Part shown: in pieces, positions 1-8,482 of the stretch
Layout: every line of letters starts with the position of its first letter
Numbering within the stretch: position 1 is the first letter of the stretch
From: Brevundimonas sp.
GTDB taxonomy: Bacteria; Pseudomonadota; Alphaproteobacteria; Caulobacterales; Caulobacteraceae
Length of the DNA: 64,000 nucleotides
Assembly: GCF_013912065.1 (NCBI RefSeq)
Contig: NZ_JACESA010000014.1
Location: 31,727 to 95,726, forward strand
Reading direction: 5' to 3'
Program-made: the position numbers and the translations under genes
Notes under the pieces: generated by a model
Database searches by the model: none
What the model was told of the DNA's origin: nothing
The model's input: only the letters and a program-made list of their open reading frames with translations

Positions 1-587
1 GTCACGCCCTCGATCTCGGCGCGGCGGTCGCCTTGAGCGCTCTCGGTCGTCAGCAAGCGCTCCGACGACAGGACGGCTAGACGGCGGATGCGCATGATTT
101 CGTCCTGACGATCAGCCAGGGTCCTGGCCCGCTTCTCCAGATCGGGCGTCATGGCCTTCAGCAGAATGGAGGCGCGCACCGTGTCCACCGCCTTATCCGC
201 CGGCACCAGCAGGGGCGGCGGCGGGCGGCGGCTCATCATCTGCAGGGCGCTGAGCAGCCGGCCCTGGGCGCCGCGTTCCCGGGCCAGGTTCGCGACCAGT
301 TCAGCCTCCCGCACGCTGAGCTGCTGAAGGCGGGCGCGCTGATCCTCGATCTGGCGGTCGTCGGTCCGTTCGTCGGCGCGCAGAGCGGCCAGACGGCGTT
401 CAAGGGTCGTCAGCTCCGCCTTGGCGGCGTCGGCGTCGGCACGCAGACGGCGGGCCCGCACGGCCTCGTCGCGGTATTCCGCCTGGATGCGCGACAGCTC
501 GCTCTCGCCTGCCTGACGCCCCACGGCGGGTGCGGCGAGGACGAGACCCGTCAGCAGGGCGAGGGAGAGTGTGGTGGCGCGACCCAT
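1..587 (-). CDS. EnvC-like murein hydrolase activator, N-terminal part (cut by window edge)
   Basis: About 195 N-terminal residues are visible. A signal peptide (hydrophobic stretch at residues 5-21) is followed by a long heptad-rich region full of Arg, Glu, Ala and Leu, which looks like the coiled coil that precedes the LytM/M23 domain in EnvC proteins. The catalytic-like M23 domain would lie beyond the left edge and is not seen. The ATG begins one base after the rlmH stop codon, so the two genes are probably co-transcribed. EnvC proteins act in the periplasm to activate amidases that split septal peptidoglycan. The assignment rests on the coiled coil and on the gene order rsfS-rlmH-envC known in Caulobacterales. 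A plain coiled-coil secreted protein remains possible. Confidence 0.72.
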   Translation of the reverse strand, partial: MGRATTLSLALLTGLVLAAPAVGRQAGESELSRIQAEYRDEAVRARRLRADADAAKAELTTLERRLAALRADERTDDRQIEDQRARLQQLSVREAELVANLARERGAQGRLLSALQMMSRRPPPPLLVPADKAVDTVRASILLKAMTPDLEKRARTLADRQDEIMRIRRLAVLSSERLLTTESAQGDRRAEIEGV

Positions 588-588
588 G

Positions 589-1053
589 TCAGTCGCGATG
601 ATAGGGTGATCCGGCCAGGATGGTCACGGCCCGATACAACTGTTCCGCCAGCATGGCGCGGGCCAGGGCGTGGGGCCAGGTCTGGGGGCCGAAAGCCAGG
701 GTCGATCCGGCGGCGGCGCGCACGCTCTCGTCCAGCCCGTCGGCCCCGCCGATGGCGAAGACCAGCCGGCGTTCGCCCTGATCGCGCAGTTTGGCCACAT
801 GATCGGCGAAGGCGCGCGACGGATAGGTCTTGCCGCGTTCGTCGCAGGCGATCAGATGCGCGCCTTCGGCGGCGGCGAGGATCAGCTCGGCCTCCGGCGC
901 CTTGCCCGGCTTGCGGGCCTCCAGATCGATCAGTTCGAGGGGACCGAGGCCCAGCGCGCGGCCCGCGAGGGTGGCGCGCCGGGCGTAGTCGTCGGCGAGC
1001 GTCGCCTCAGGCCCCCGGCCCGGTCGGCCGATGGCGACGATGCTCAGCCTCAC
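589..1053 (-). CDS. rlmH: 23S rRNA (pseudouridine1915-N3)-methyltransferase RlmH
   Basis: This 154-residue protein has the usual RlmH length. It shows the SPOUT trefoil-knot signature: the FAIGGADGL stretch near residues 98-106 binds S-adenosylmethionine, and the C-terminal LAEQLYRA...YHR segment is the family's hallmark end. RlmH methylates pseudouridine 1915 in helix 69 of 23S rRNA on assembled 70S ribosomes, in the cytoplasm. It lies directly downstream of the ribosome silencing factor gene with a 4-base gap and just upstream of the EnvC-like gene, so the three probably form one leftward operon. Nothing unusual is seen. Confidence 0.96.
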   Translation of the reverse strand: MRLSIVAIGRPGRGPEATLADDYARRATLAGRALGLGPLELIDLEARKPGKAPEAELILAAAEGAHLIACDERGKTYPSRAFADHVAKLRDQGERRLVFAIGGADGLDESVRAAAGSTLAFGPQTWPHALARAMLAEQLYRAVTILAGSPYHRD

Positions 1054-1057
1054 GGTC

Positions 1058-1483
1058 CTAGTCGCGGACCATGCGGTGGGCGGAATCGACGGCCCAGATC
1101 TTCTCGATATTGTAGAAGGTCCGTACTTCCGGGCGGAACAGGTGGACGATCACGTCGCCGGCGTCGATCAGAACCCAGTCGCAGTGCGGCAGGCCCTCGA
1201 CCTTGGCCTTGCCCAGACCCTGTTCCTTGAGGGTGCGCAGCAGGTGGTCGGCAATGGCGCCGACGTGGCGGTGCGACCGGCCCGAGGCGACAATCATGGT
1301 GTCGGCCATGGCGCTTTTGCCCTTGAGGTCGATCAGGACCATGTCCTGGGCCTTGTCCTCGTCGAGGCGGGTCAGCAGGGCTTCTTCAAGCGGGGTCGAG
1401 CCGACCGGACGCGGGCCGGAATCGCCGAAAGCGGCGACAGACTCGGATCCGTCTTCGGAATGGAGAGGTTCGATAGCGTCCAT
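1058..1483 (-). CDS. rsfS: Ribosomal silencing factor RsfS
   Basis: The conserved RsfS/Iojap domain runs from PLEEALLTRLDEDKAQ to the WAVDSAHRM end, with the typical DTMIVASG and GDVIVHLF blocks. RsfS binds ribosomal protein uL14 and blocks joining of the 50S and 30S subunits when nutrients are scarce. I chose the ATG that gives 141 residues. A GTG at 1585 would add 34 poorly conserved residues, and neither start has a strong ribosome binding site. The gene sits between nadD and rlmH on the same strand, a common order in proteobacteria, and is probably co-transcribed with rlmH. Confidence 0.93.
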   Translation of the reverse strand: MDAIEPLHSEDGSESVAAFGDSGPRPVGSTPLEEALLTRLDEDKAQDMVLIDLKGKSAMADTMIVASGRSHRHVGAIADHLLRTLKEQGLGKAKVEGLPHCDWVLIDAGDVIVHLFRPEVRTFYNIEKIWAVDSAHRMVRD

Positions 1484-1616
1484 CTCGTGCGCCGTGTTCG
1501 AAACGGCGGCGTCTTGCGTATCATACGCGGGCGAGGGGGTCAGCGGAGGGCTCCGGGAGCGTTGACTAAAGCAGCCCTTTAGCACGGATAGGCCGAAACG
1601 TGAACCGGCGCCGGGA

Positions 1617-2357
1617 TCACGAGGCCGAGCGTCGTCCGTCCGAGGTTCGGATCGCGGTCGAGGACAGGGGATTCAGCGGCGCCGTCAGATAGGTCCAGGC
1701 AGGGGCCGCCAGGGTCGGCAACAGGCCGGCCTGCTCCGCCGGAACGCGGAAGGTGGCGAACCGCGCGGCCGCCGGGGCGGTGCGGCTGTCGAGCAGAGAC
1801 CCCGGCCGGGCGATCACCGCCACCGGCGTCAGCCGCATGATGTCGGTCCAGCCCCGCCAGCGGTGGAAACTGGCCAGATTGTCCGACCCCATCAGCCAGA
1901 CGAAGTGGACGCCGGGGTGGCGGGCGACCAGCAGGCGCAGGGTGTCCACCGTCCAGGCCGTCCCGGCCCGGCTCTCGAAGTCCGACACGATCATCGACGG
2001 ACCGCGCGCCTGTTCGCGGGCCGAGGCCATGCGGTCTTCCAGGGGGGCGCTGTGGCGGGCGTCCTTCAATGGATTCTGGGGCGAGACCAGCCAGACGACC
2101 CGATCCAGGCCCAGGCGACGCATCGCGGTCTCGGCCACATGGGCGTGCCCCTCGTGCGCCGGATTGAAGGAACCGCCGAACAGGCCGACCTTCATCCCCG
2201 GCGTCAGGATCAATCCGTCGCGCAACCCCCCGGAGCGGGGGCCGGCGCCTTTGGGCGCGGGACCGGCGTGGAAGAAGGACAAGCGGGCGTCTCGGGGGGA
2301 GTTATGCTCAACGGCGCCCTTATCATGGGGCTCGGCGCCTGTCCCCCGATTAATCAT
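1617..2357 (-). CDS. nadD: Nicotinate-nucleotide adenylyltransferase NadD
   Basis: The protein carries the nucleotidyltransferase motif GGSFNPAHEGH near residue 60 and the second motif SSTAIR near its C-terminus. NadD joins nicotinate mononucleotide and ATP to make deamido-NAD, an essential step of NAD synthesis in the cytoplasm. The start used gives 246 residues and begins 6 bases after the upstream hydrolase stop. An internal ATG at residue 55, right before the motif, would give a protein of about 192 residues, closer to the usual family length, so the first 54 low-complexity residues may not be translated. It is followed by rsfS on the same strand. Confidence 0.92.
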   Translation of the reverse strand: MINRGTGAEPHDKGAVEHNSPRDARLSFFHAGPAPKGAGPRSGGLRDGLILTPGMKVGLFGGSFNPAHEGHAHVAETAMRRLGLDRVVWLVSPQNPLKDARHSAPLEDRMASAREQARGPSMIVSDFESRAGTAWTVDTLRLLVARHPGVHFVWLMGSDNLASFHRWRGWTDIMRLTPVAVIARPGSLLDSRTAPAAARFATFRVPAEQAGLLPTLAAPAWTYLTAPLNPLSSTAIRTSDGRRSAS

Positions 2358-2363
2358 CCGCGC

Positions 2364-3260
2364 TCAGACGGCGGCCTCGAACAGGGCGTCGCGGGCGACG
2401 TCGGCGTGGGTCATGGGGAACAGATGCCCGCCGCCGGCCACCGCCTCGACCGAGACATGGGACAGGCCGCGCGGGGCGACGGGCACGCTGGTCAGGGCGC
2501 CGTGCTCGGCCTTCAGGATCCGGGTCGGGCCGTGATAGCGCCGTAGCGCCCGCCATGGATTGTGCGCCTGGGCCGAATAATTGGCCGCCTCCCAGGCCGG
2601 GGTCGCCGTCAGGGCCAGGCCCTGGGGCGTCTCGGCCAGGCCTTCCGACAGATAGTCGGCCAGCACCATGTCGGGCCAGCCCTTGAAGGCGCCCCGCCCG
2701 CGATAGGCGGCCATGGCCTGTTCGCGGCTGTCGAACAGACTGCGGCGGCGCAGGGTGGATTTGGCGAGCGGGATGGCCGCCATCAGCCGGTGGGCGAAGG
2801 GCAGGTTGAAGGCCAGCACTGCGGACCGTTTCCAGATCACCGGATCGAACAGGACCAGGCGCGAGACGCGGTCCGGCCGTTCGGCGGCGGCCAACAGCGA
2901 GGCGGTGCCCCCCATCGAATGGCCGGCCAGAACCACCGGCGGGCCGTCGATGGACTGGATCAGGCTCAGCAGATCGTCCCTATGGTCCAGCCAACTGGTC
3001 TTGGGACGGGCGAACACCGGCAGGTCCGATCCGCCGTGGCCGCGAAGATCCGGCGCCCAGATCCGCAGCGACGCCGACAGGGGCGAGAGCAGGCTTCGAT
3101 AGGTCGCGGCGTTGAAGCCGTTGGCGTGGGAGAAGATCAGATCGACGGGCCGGTTCGGGTCCCCGTAATCCATCACGGACATCCGGCCCGCGCCCCAGCG
3201 GTTGTCGATCGGCACGCTGAGACGGCGGGGCGGGGACATCAGCGCGGCGTCCATGATCAT
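2364..3260 (-). CDS. Alpha/beta hydrolase (esterase-like)
   Basis: The protein of 298 residues has the alpha/beta hydrolase fold: an oxyanion HANG block near residue 45, DLRGHGGSD, the nucleophile elbow GHSMGG near residue 113 and a late GGGHLFPMTH histidine. These give a full Ser-His catalytic set. The substrate cannot be read from the sequence. I chose the ATG that overlaps the zur stop codon as ATGA, which implies translational coupling to zur. An ATG 6 bases further in is a possible alternative. Coupling to a zinc regulator does not by itself suggest a role in metal handling. Confidence 0.82.
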   Translation of the reverse strand: MIMDAALMSPPRRLSVPIDNRWGAGRMSVMDYGDPNRPVDLIFSHANGFNAATYRSLLSPLSASLRIWAPDLRGHGGSDLPVFARPKTSWLDHRDDLLSLIQSIDGPPVVLAGHSMGGTASLLAAAERPDRVSRLVLFDPVIWKRSAVLAFNLPFAHRLMAAIPLAKSTLRRRSLFDSREQAMAAYRGRGAFKGWPDMVLADYLSEGLAETPQGLALTATPAWEAANYSAQAHNPWRALRRYHGPTRILKAEHGALTSVPVAPRGLSHVSVEAVAGGGHLFPMTHADVARDALFEAAV

Positions 3261-3748
3261 GCAGCCTCTCGGCAGGCGGCGCACAGACCGTGCGCCTCTA
3301 TGGTCGTGCGGGCGATCGCATAGCCCACGGCGGCCGCGGCGGCGTCTATGACGCCCTGGTCCGGTCCGCTGATCTCACGCGTCGAGCCGCAGCAGTCGCA
3401 GATCAGGAAGGCCGCCGCATGGGTCGTCTCCCCTTCGTGACCGGCGCAGGCGACATAGGCGCTGATGGAGGCGATCCGGTGCGCCATGCCCTGGCGTTCC
3501 AGGAACTCGAGGGCGCGATATACGGTCGGCGGCTTGGCGGCCTGACCGTCCTCGCCGAACCGGGCGATCAGATCATAGGCCTTCACCGGTTCGCCGGTCT
3601 GAAGCAGCAGAGACAGGACCCGCCGGCGCGGCGGCGTCATCCTTTCGCCCGCTGCCGCCATGCGCGCTTCCGCCCCCTCCAGCGCGCGGGTCAGAGCCGC
3701 GCCGTTCAGGCCCGAAGGATCGTGGTCATGGTCGCAGGTGGAACTCAT
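3257..3748 (-). CDS. zur: Zinc uptake regulator Zur (Fur family)
   Basis: This 163-residue Fur-family repressor has the winged-helix region (MTPPRRRVLSLLLQ and PPTVYRALEFLERQG) followed by a metal-binding dimer domain. Two CxxC pairs, in FLICDCCGST and in the last ten residues (LCAACREAA), form the structural zinc site typical of Zur. The N-terminal CDHDHD is a further metal-binding cluster. Zur with zinc bound represses zinc-import genes. The call as Zur rather than Fur is supported by the perfect palindrome TGTTAT-N3-ATAACA between this gene and the divergent TonB receptor, which matches the alphaproteobacterial Zur box. The downstream hydrolase overlaps by four bases. Confidence 0.88.
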   Translation of the reverse strand: MSSTCDHDHDPSGLNGAALTRALEGAEARMAAAGERMTPPRRRVLSLLLQTGEPVKAYDLIARFGEDGQAAKPPTVYRALEFLERQGMAHRIASISAYVACAGHEGETTHAAAFLICDCCGSTREISGPDQGVIDAAAAAVGYAIARTTIEAHGLCAACREAA

Positions 3749-3808
3749 GCGCCACAGCTAGTCGCTGACCGCCTCCGCCGCAACAGAACACGGCTTGACG
3801 TTTCGTGA

Positions 3809-3823
3809 TGTTATCTCATAACA
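3809..3823 (+). promoter_or_regulatory. Zur box before the TonB receptor
   Basis: A perfect 15-base palindrome, TGTTATCTCATAACA, lies in the zur/TonB-receptor intergenic region about 33 bases before the receptor start. It matches the GTTAT-N3-ATAAC core known for alphaproteobacterial Zur operators. The adjacent divergent gene is zur itself, so the site may control both directions. Confidence 0.85.
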
Positions 3824-3856
3824 CATTCAGCCCTCCTACCGAAAGAAGTCGTGTCC

Positions 3857-5896
3857 ATGCGTCATTTCGCCCCTCGCTCCCTTCTGTTGTCCGCCGCAAC
3901 CGGCGCCTTGGCATGGAGCGCCCTGGGCGGCGCCGCTCTGGCCCAGACAGCCCCGGGTCCGACCGCTCAGGTGGACGACATCATCGTCACGGCGACTCCG
4001 TTCGGCGTCACCCAGCGCGCGACCACCATCGCCACCGACGTGCTGGACGAGCAGAAGCTGGCCATCGCCCCGGCGACCTCGCTGGGCGATCTGGTCAACG
4101 GCATGCCGGGCATCCGTTCGACCGACTTCGCGCCGGGCGCCAGCCGACCGGTGATCCGCGGCCTGTCCGGCCCGCGCGTCCAGGTGCTGACCAACGGCCT
4201 GGGCCAGATCGACGCCAGCTCGGTCTCGCCCGACCACGCCGTCGCCACCGATCCCGGCGAGGCTCACCGTATCGAGATCGTGCGCGGCCCGGCGACCCTG
4301 ATCTATGGCGGCTCGGCCATCGGCGGGGTGGTCAACATCATCGACGACCGCATCCCCGAGACTCTGCCCGAGGGCGGTATCGAGGGCCGGGTCTCGACCC
4401 AGTATTCCAGCGTCGACGACGGACGCGGCGCCTCGGGCCATGTCACGGTCGGGGCCGGCCATTTCGCCCTGAACGTCAGCGGCGTGACGCGCAAGACCGA
4501 CGACTACGACATCCCCTCCCCCGCCCGCTCGCAGGTTCTGGCCGACAGCGACGGCGAGCCGCGCGGCGAGGGCGACAAGCAGCCTAACAGCTGGTCTGAA
4601 CTGAACGCCTGGGGCGTCGGCGGCTCCTATATCGCCGACAAGGGCTTCGTCGGCCTGTCCTACAAGTCGACCGAGAGCGAATACGGCACGGTGGCCGAGC
4701 CGGAGGTCTTCATCAACCTGGAGCAGGAACGCTGGGACGGGCGCGGCGAATACCGCTTCGACAGCGGTCCCTTCGCCAAGGTGCGCGCCTCCTACGGCCA
4801 TGCCGACTACACCCACACCGAGTTCGAAGGCCCGGGCGAGCCGGGCACCGTCTTCAACTCCGACGGCTGGGAAACGCGCGGCGAACTGATCCAGCGTGAG
4901 CAGAACGGCTGGAACGGCGCCGTCGGCGTCCAGGCCCTGGAGCGCAATTTCGAGGCCATCGGCGAAGAGGCCTTCGTCCCGACCGTCAAGATCGAGGAAC
5001 AGGGCGTCTACACCGTCCAGCGCTACGACCTGGGCCGTTACGGCTTCGAGGGCGGCCTGCGCTACGACCGCCGCACCCTGACCGCCACCCCGATCGGCGA
5101 AACGGCCGAGGTCGAGCGCGAGTTCGACAATTGGTCGGCCAGCGCCGCCGCCTTCGTGCGTCCCCAGGCCGGTCTGTTCCTGGGCCTGAGCCTGTCGCGC
5201 ACCGAAAGGGCGCCCAGCGAGGTCGAGCTGTTCGCCGACGGCGTCCATATCGCCACCGCCGTCTACGAGACCGGCGACGTGAACCTGGACACCGAAAAGG
5301 TCACGACCCTGGAAGGCACGGTCCACTATGACCGCGGTGCCTTCACCGGCGACCTGCATGTCTACAAGTCCTGGTACGACGGCTTCATCGACGAGCGGGC
5401 GACCGGCGAAGACTTCTACTTCGAGGAAGAGGACGAGCTGTTCCCGATCTATCAGTTCGTCCAGACCGACGCCGACTTCCAGGGCTTCGAGGCCGAGGCC
5501 GCCTACGCCCTGTGGCAGAGCGGCGACCGCAAGCTGTCGCTGGAAGGCGCGGCGGACTACGTCAAGGCGGACACCGACCTGGGTCCCGCCGCACGTATCC
5601 CGCCGTGGTCCGCGACCGCCCGCCTGGCCTGGACATCGAGGACCTGGGATCTGGCGGGCGAAGTGCGTCACGTCGGCGAGCAGGATCGCCTGTCCGACAA
5701 CGAACTCCCGACCGACGCCTACACCATGGTCAATCTGCGCGGCGCGGTCCGCCCGTTCGGCGATCGCAACGTCACCGTCTTCGCCGAGGCGCACAATCTG
5801 ACGGACGAGGAGGCGCGCGAGCATACCTCCTTCCTGAAGGACATCGCGCCCCTGCCCGGACGGAACCTTCGCGTCGGCGTCACCTACGCCTTCTGA
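3857..5896 (+). CDS. TonB-dependent outer-membrane receptor, probably zinc-related (ZnuD-like)
   Basis: A 679-residue receptor with a signal peptide ending near ALAQ (about residue 30), a TonB-box-like DDIIVTATP segment, a plug domain with the VRGPATLIYGGSAIGGVVNI signature near residues 135-155, and a beta barrel that closes with the aromatic end VTYAF. Such receptors use TonB energy to move scarce ligands across the outer membrane. I prefer the ATG with an AAAGAAG ribosome binding site 8 bases upstream over a GTG 6 bases earlier. The perfect Zur box and the divergent zur gene indicate zinc as the regulatory signal, so zinc or a zinc chelate is the likely ligand. The ligand itself is inferred. 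Confidence 0.87.
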   Translation: MRHFAPRSLLLSAATGALAWSALGGAALAQTAPGPTAQVDDIIVTATPFGVTQRATTIATDVLDEQKLAIAPATSLGDLVNGMPGIRSTDFAPGASRPVIRGLSGPRVQVLTNGLGQIDASSVSPDHAVATDPGEAHRIEIVRGPATLIYGGSAIGGVVNIIDDRIPETLPEGGIEGRVSTQYSSVDDGRGASGHVTVGAGHFALNVSGVTRKTDDYDIPSPARSQVLADSDGEPRGEGDKQPNSWSELNAWGVGGSYIADKGFVGLSYKSTESEYGTVAEPEVFINLEQERWDGRGEYRFDSGPFAKVRASYGHADYTHTEFEGPGEPGTVFNSDGWETRGELIQREQNGWNGAVGVQALERNFEAIGEEAFVPTVKIEEQGVYTVQRYDLGRYGFEGGLRYDRRTLTATPIGETAEVEREFDNWSASAAAFVRPQAGLFLGLSLSRTERAPSEVELFADGVHIATAVYETGDVNLDTEKVTTLEGTVHYDRGAFTGDLHVYKSWYDGFIDERATGEDFYFEEEDELFPIYQFVQTDADFQGFEAEAAYALWQSGDRKLSLEGAADYVKADTDLGPAARIPPWSATARLAWTSRTWDLAGEVRHVGEQDRLSDNELPTDAYTMVNLRGAVRPFGDRNVTVFAEAHNLTDEEAREHTSFLKDIAPLPGRNLRVGVTYAF

Positions 5897-6002
5897 TCGA
5901 CGAGCGCGGCCTGGCGGTCCCCCGACCGTCAGGCCGTTTGCCGCTGAGGCGGGCTTGGGCTAGAAGGCCCGCCTCATTCCATTCCAGAGTGCCTGGCTTC
6001 TC

Positions 6003-6779
6003 ATGACCGACACGACCAATTCGCCGCTCGAAGGCAATGTCCTCTTCTACACCAACCCCGAGCCGTTGGACCCGACCCTGCACGCAACGCTGGGCGTCAA
6101 TCCGGCTGAGAAGCCCTATGCCTTCGTGGGCCAGACCAATGTCGTGCCGCTGACGGTGACCGAGTTCGCCGCCGCCGCCCTGTCCTATCCGGTGATCTTC
6201 ACCGGCGACAACCGGCAGCCGGTCGTGGTCATGGGCCTGCGCCAAGGCGAGAACCTGTTCGTCGCGGCTGACGGCGAGTTCCGTCCCGACGCCTATATCC
6301 CGGCCTATGTTCGCCGCTATCCGTTCGTCTTCGCCGACGACAAGCAGAACCAGCGCCTGATCCTGTGCATCGACCGCGGCGCCTCGATCGTGACCGAAGG
6401 CGGCCAGAACCCGCTGTTCGTCAACGGCCAGGCCAGCGACTACACCACCATGGCGATGGAGTTCTGCAACAACTTCGAGCAGGAGCGCCAGCGCACCGAA
6501 GCCTTCGTCAAACTGATCCAGGACCTGGACCTGTTGGACGTCCGCGAAGCCGTCTTCACGCCGCGCAACCCGGACGGCTCGCCCGGCGCGCCGCAGAAGC
6601 TGGCCGAATATTACGCCGTGTCGGAAGACAAGCTGAAGGCTCTGCCGGTCGAGAAGCTGGCCGAGCTGCGCGACAACGGCGCCCTGGGCCAGATCTACGC
6701 CCACCTGGTGTCGCTGCTGGGCTGGGATCGTCTGATCGCCCTGGCCTTCCTCCGTCAGGCGCCCGGCACGGTCAACTAA
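6003..6779 (+). CDS. SapC family protein
   Basis: A 258-residue protein matching the SapC family throughout. It has no signal peptide and carries the typical YIPAYVRRYPFVF block near residues 98-110, followed by LILCIDRGA. SapC proteins in Caulobacteraceae often accompany TonB receptors and tryptophan-halogenase-like genes in carbohydrate-use loci. The biochemical role is not settled, and the link to peptide resistance in the family name is historical. Here it follows a zinc-type TonB receptor with a gap of about 100 bases and ends at a strong terminator, so it may be its own transcription unit. Confidence 0.85.
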   Translation: MTDTTNSPLEGNVLFYTNPEPLDPTLHATLGVNPAEKPYAFVGQTNVVPLTVTEFAAAALSYPVIFTGDNRQPVVVMGLRQGENLFVAADGEFRPDAYIPAYVRRYPFVFADDKQNQRLILCIDRGASIVTEGGQNPLFVNGQASDYTTMAMEFCNNFEQERQRTEAFVKLIQDLDLLDVREAVFTPRNPDGSPGAPQKLAEYYAVSEDKLKALPVEKLAELRDNGALGQIYAHLVSLLGWDRLIALAFLRQAPGTVN

Positions 6780-6804
6780 GACCCGCAACCGAGTATCGAG
6801 ACAA

Positions 6805-6835
6805 CGCCCCGCCGGTCAGCCGGCGGGGCGTTTTT
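6805..6835 (+). terminator. Intrinsic terminator after sapC
   Basis: An 11-base GC-rich stem (CGCCCCGCCGG with its complement) and a short loop are followed by five T residues, 25 bases after the SapC stop codon. It also separates this gene from the convergent MaoC-like gene. Confidence 0.9.
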
Positions 6836-6839
6836 CGTT

Positions 6840-7247
6840 TCAGCGTCGTGCGAACAACGCCCGCGTCAGGCAGGAAAAGACCAGGCGCCCTGCCTCGTCC
6901 AGCAGATCGTGCGAGGCGATGACGATGCCTTTTTCGTCACCGACCGGATCCTTGCCCATCACCGTCATGCGGCCGCGCAACAGTTCGCCCGGCGGCGGAT
7001 TGCGCATATAGCGCAGTCCGTCCACCGCCAGCACCTTGCTCTGGGCCCAACCGCCGGACTTTTCGGCCGCCATCCGGCTCCACAGGGCGTAGACCATGGC
7101 GTCCGGCGCCCCATAGGCGGCGTCCCAACCCGGCGAAAACCGCTCGACGAAGACGTCCAGCGCCGCCGCATCGACTGCGCAGGCGCCCAGGGGCACGACC
7201 TGCCCTGTCTCCAGATCCTCGAAATGGACGAGCAGGGGATCGCTCAT
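6840..7247 (-). CDS. MaoC-like hot-dog-fold dehydratase
   Basis: The 135-residue protein fits a MaoC-type acyl dehydratase: HFEDLETGQVVPLG at the N-terminus, then a hot-dog core with residues of the GRMTVMGK kind and a C-terminal VFSCLTRALFARR strand. Family members hydrate or dehydrate enoyl-CoA thioesters. The usual D-x4-H catalytic pair is not obvious to me, so activity is uncertain. It lies 9 bases downstream of the CurA-like reductase on the same strand, so both are probably transcribed together. Confidence 0.72.
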   Translation of the reverse strand: MSDPLLVHFEDLETGQVVPLGACAVDAAALDVFVERFSPGWDAAYGAPDAMVYALWSRMAAEKSGGWAQSKVLAVDGLRYMRNPPPGELLRGRMTVMGKDPVGDEKGIVIASHDLLDEAGRLVFSCLTRALFARR

Positions 7248-7256
7248 GGACTTCCT

Positions 7257-8285
7257 TCAGGCCGGTTCTTCGGAAACGCGAACCAGCAGCTTGCCGTCGT
7301 GATCGCCGGTGAACAAGCGGTTCAATGAGTCCACCGCGCCTTCCAGTCCGTCATCGACATGGACCTTCCACTTGACCTTGCCTTCGGCGAGCCACGGGCC
7401 CATCTCGGCGACCATTTCGCGGGCGCGGTGGGCGTAGTCCAGCACCAGGAAGCCCTGAACGTTAAGGCGATGGGTGATGAGGCGGGCGAAGTTCGGCGAC
7501 GGCGGCGCCTTGGTCGCATTATAGGACGACACCAGCCCGCATACGGCCATGCGGCCATGCACCTTCAGACGATTGAACACGGCGATCATGATGTCGCCGC
7601 CGACGTTTTCGAAATTCAGTTCGATCCCGTCCGGCGCCAGTCGATCCAGCGCCGTGCCTACATCCTCGTTCTTGTAGTCGACAGCCGCGTCGAAGCCGAG
7701 TTCATCCGTCAGCCAGGCGCATTTCTCCGGCCCGCCGGCGATGCCGATGACCCGGCAACCGCGCTGTTTGGCGATCTGCCCGGCGATGGATCCCACCGCG
7801 CCGGCCGCCGCCGAGATCACGAGGGTTTCGCCGGCCTTGGCCTTCAAGACATCGGTTACGCCGAAATAGGCGGTCAGGCCGGTCATGCCGAGGACCGACA
7901 TGTTCGCCGTCAGCGGCATTCCCGGCGCGCGGTGCACCGGTCGCAGGCCGGTGTCCGGCACGACCGCATAATCCGCCCAGCCGCCCGAGGCCGGCATCAC
8001 CACATCCCCGACCTTGAACCGGTCCGAACGGCTGTGCTCGACGACGCCCAAGGTCAGGCCGCGCATGACCTCGCCCAGGGCTACGGGCGGCAGATAGCCT
8101 TCGGAATCGTTCATCCACGTGCGATTGGTCGGATCCAGCGACAGATAGACGGTGCGGACCAGAACCTCTGAATCGTTCAGCGCGGGGATCGGGCTCTCCA
8201 CCAACTCCAAGTCGCCGGGCTGGATCAGCCCCCGTGGTCGTTGGCGCAGCACCCATTGGCGATTGATCTTGCCGTTCGAAGCCAT
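7257..8285 (-). CDS. NADP-dependent zinc-free medium-chain reductase (CurA/leukotriene B4 dehydrogenase-like)
   Basis: A 342-residue enzyme of the zinc-independent MDR family. It begins with the family pattern RQWVLRQRPRGLIQPGDLEL, has LDPTNRTWMND near residue 50, and a nucleotide-binding AAAGAVGSIAGQIAKQRG Rossmann motif near residues 155-175. Relatives reduce alkenals and enones using NADPH, with curcumin reductase as the best-known example. The ATG is preceded by a GGAGAG ribosome binding site. The downstream MaoC-like gene suggests a shared acyl or carbonyl pathway, but this is only context. Confidence 0.88.
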   Translation of the reverse strand: MASNGKINRQWVLRQRPRGLIQPGDLELVESPIPALNDSEVLVRTVYLSLDPTNRTWMNDSEGYLPPVALGEVMRGLTLGVVEHSRSDRFKVGDVVMPASGGWADYAVVPDTGLRPVHRAPGMPLTANMSVLGMTGLTAYFGVTDVLKAKAGETLVISAAAGAVGSIAGQIAKQRGCRVIGIAGGPEKCAWLTDELGFDAAVDYKNEDVGTALDRLAPDGIELNFENVGGDIMIAVFNRLKVHGRMAVCGLVSSYNATKAPPSPNFARLITHRLNVQGFLVLDYAHRAREMVAEMGPWLAEGKVKWKVHVDDGLEGAVDSLNRLFTGDHDGKLLVRVSEEPA

Positions 8286-8361
8286 GCGTCTCTCTCCGTG
8301 CGTTTTCTTTATAGACCATCCTGACCCGAGCGAACGCGACGGTCGAGGCCTATTCGGAAAG

Positions 8362-8476
8362 AAAAAGGGCGACCCATGGCGGGCCGCCCTGAAAGTGGCA
8401 TCATCGAGAATGAGGCGCGGAGGCGACAGATTGGCTGTCGCCAATCTCAAGTCGGGGGGCGTCGCCGCCTCCGCAG
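8362..8476 (-). ncRNA. gsrN: GsrN-like general-stress small RNA (predicted)
   Basis: The minus strand holds a compact transcription unit with no reading frame. An exact EcfG promoter would start a transcript of about 110-115 bases, and a strong intrinsic terminator (10-base stem, 5-base loop, T5CT3 tail) ends it. The 5' half folds as nested stems: outer GCGGAGGCG... with ...GTCGCCTCCGC, and an inner AGATTGGC-GACA-GCCAATCT hairpin. Between them lies an unpaired run of six C. This matches the known features of Caulobacter GsrN: sigma-T control, about 105 nt and a C-rich loop that pairs with target mRNAs such as katG. The identity is inferred from architecture and promoter, not from alignment. 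Confidence 0.78.
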
Positions 8477-8482
8477 GCCGAT

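Noticed and set aside
606-1582. Long plus-strand reading frames across rlmH and rsfS
   Set aside because: They are frame shadows typical of high-GC DNA; the minus-strand products carry full family signatures.
4587-5824. Long opposite-strand frame across the TonB receptor
   Set aside because: It has no recognisable domain and follows the codon pattern of the receptor strand.
8368-8480. 6S RNA instead of a GsrN-like RNA
   Set aside because: 6S RNA is about 150-200 nt with a long central bubble and is usually driven by the housekeeping sigma factor. Here the unit is about 110 nt, EcfG-driven and has a C-rich loop.
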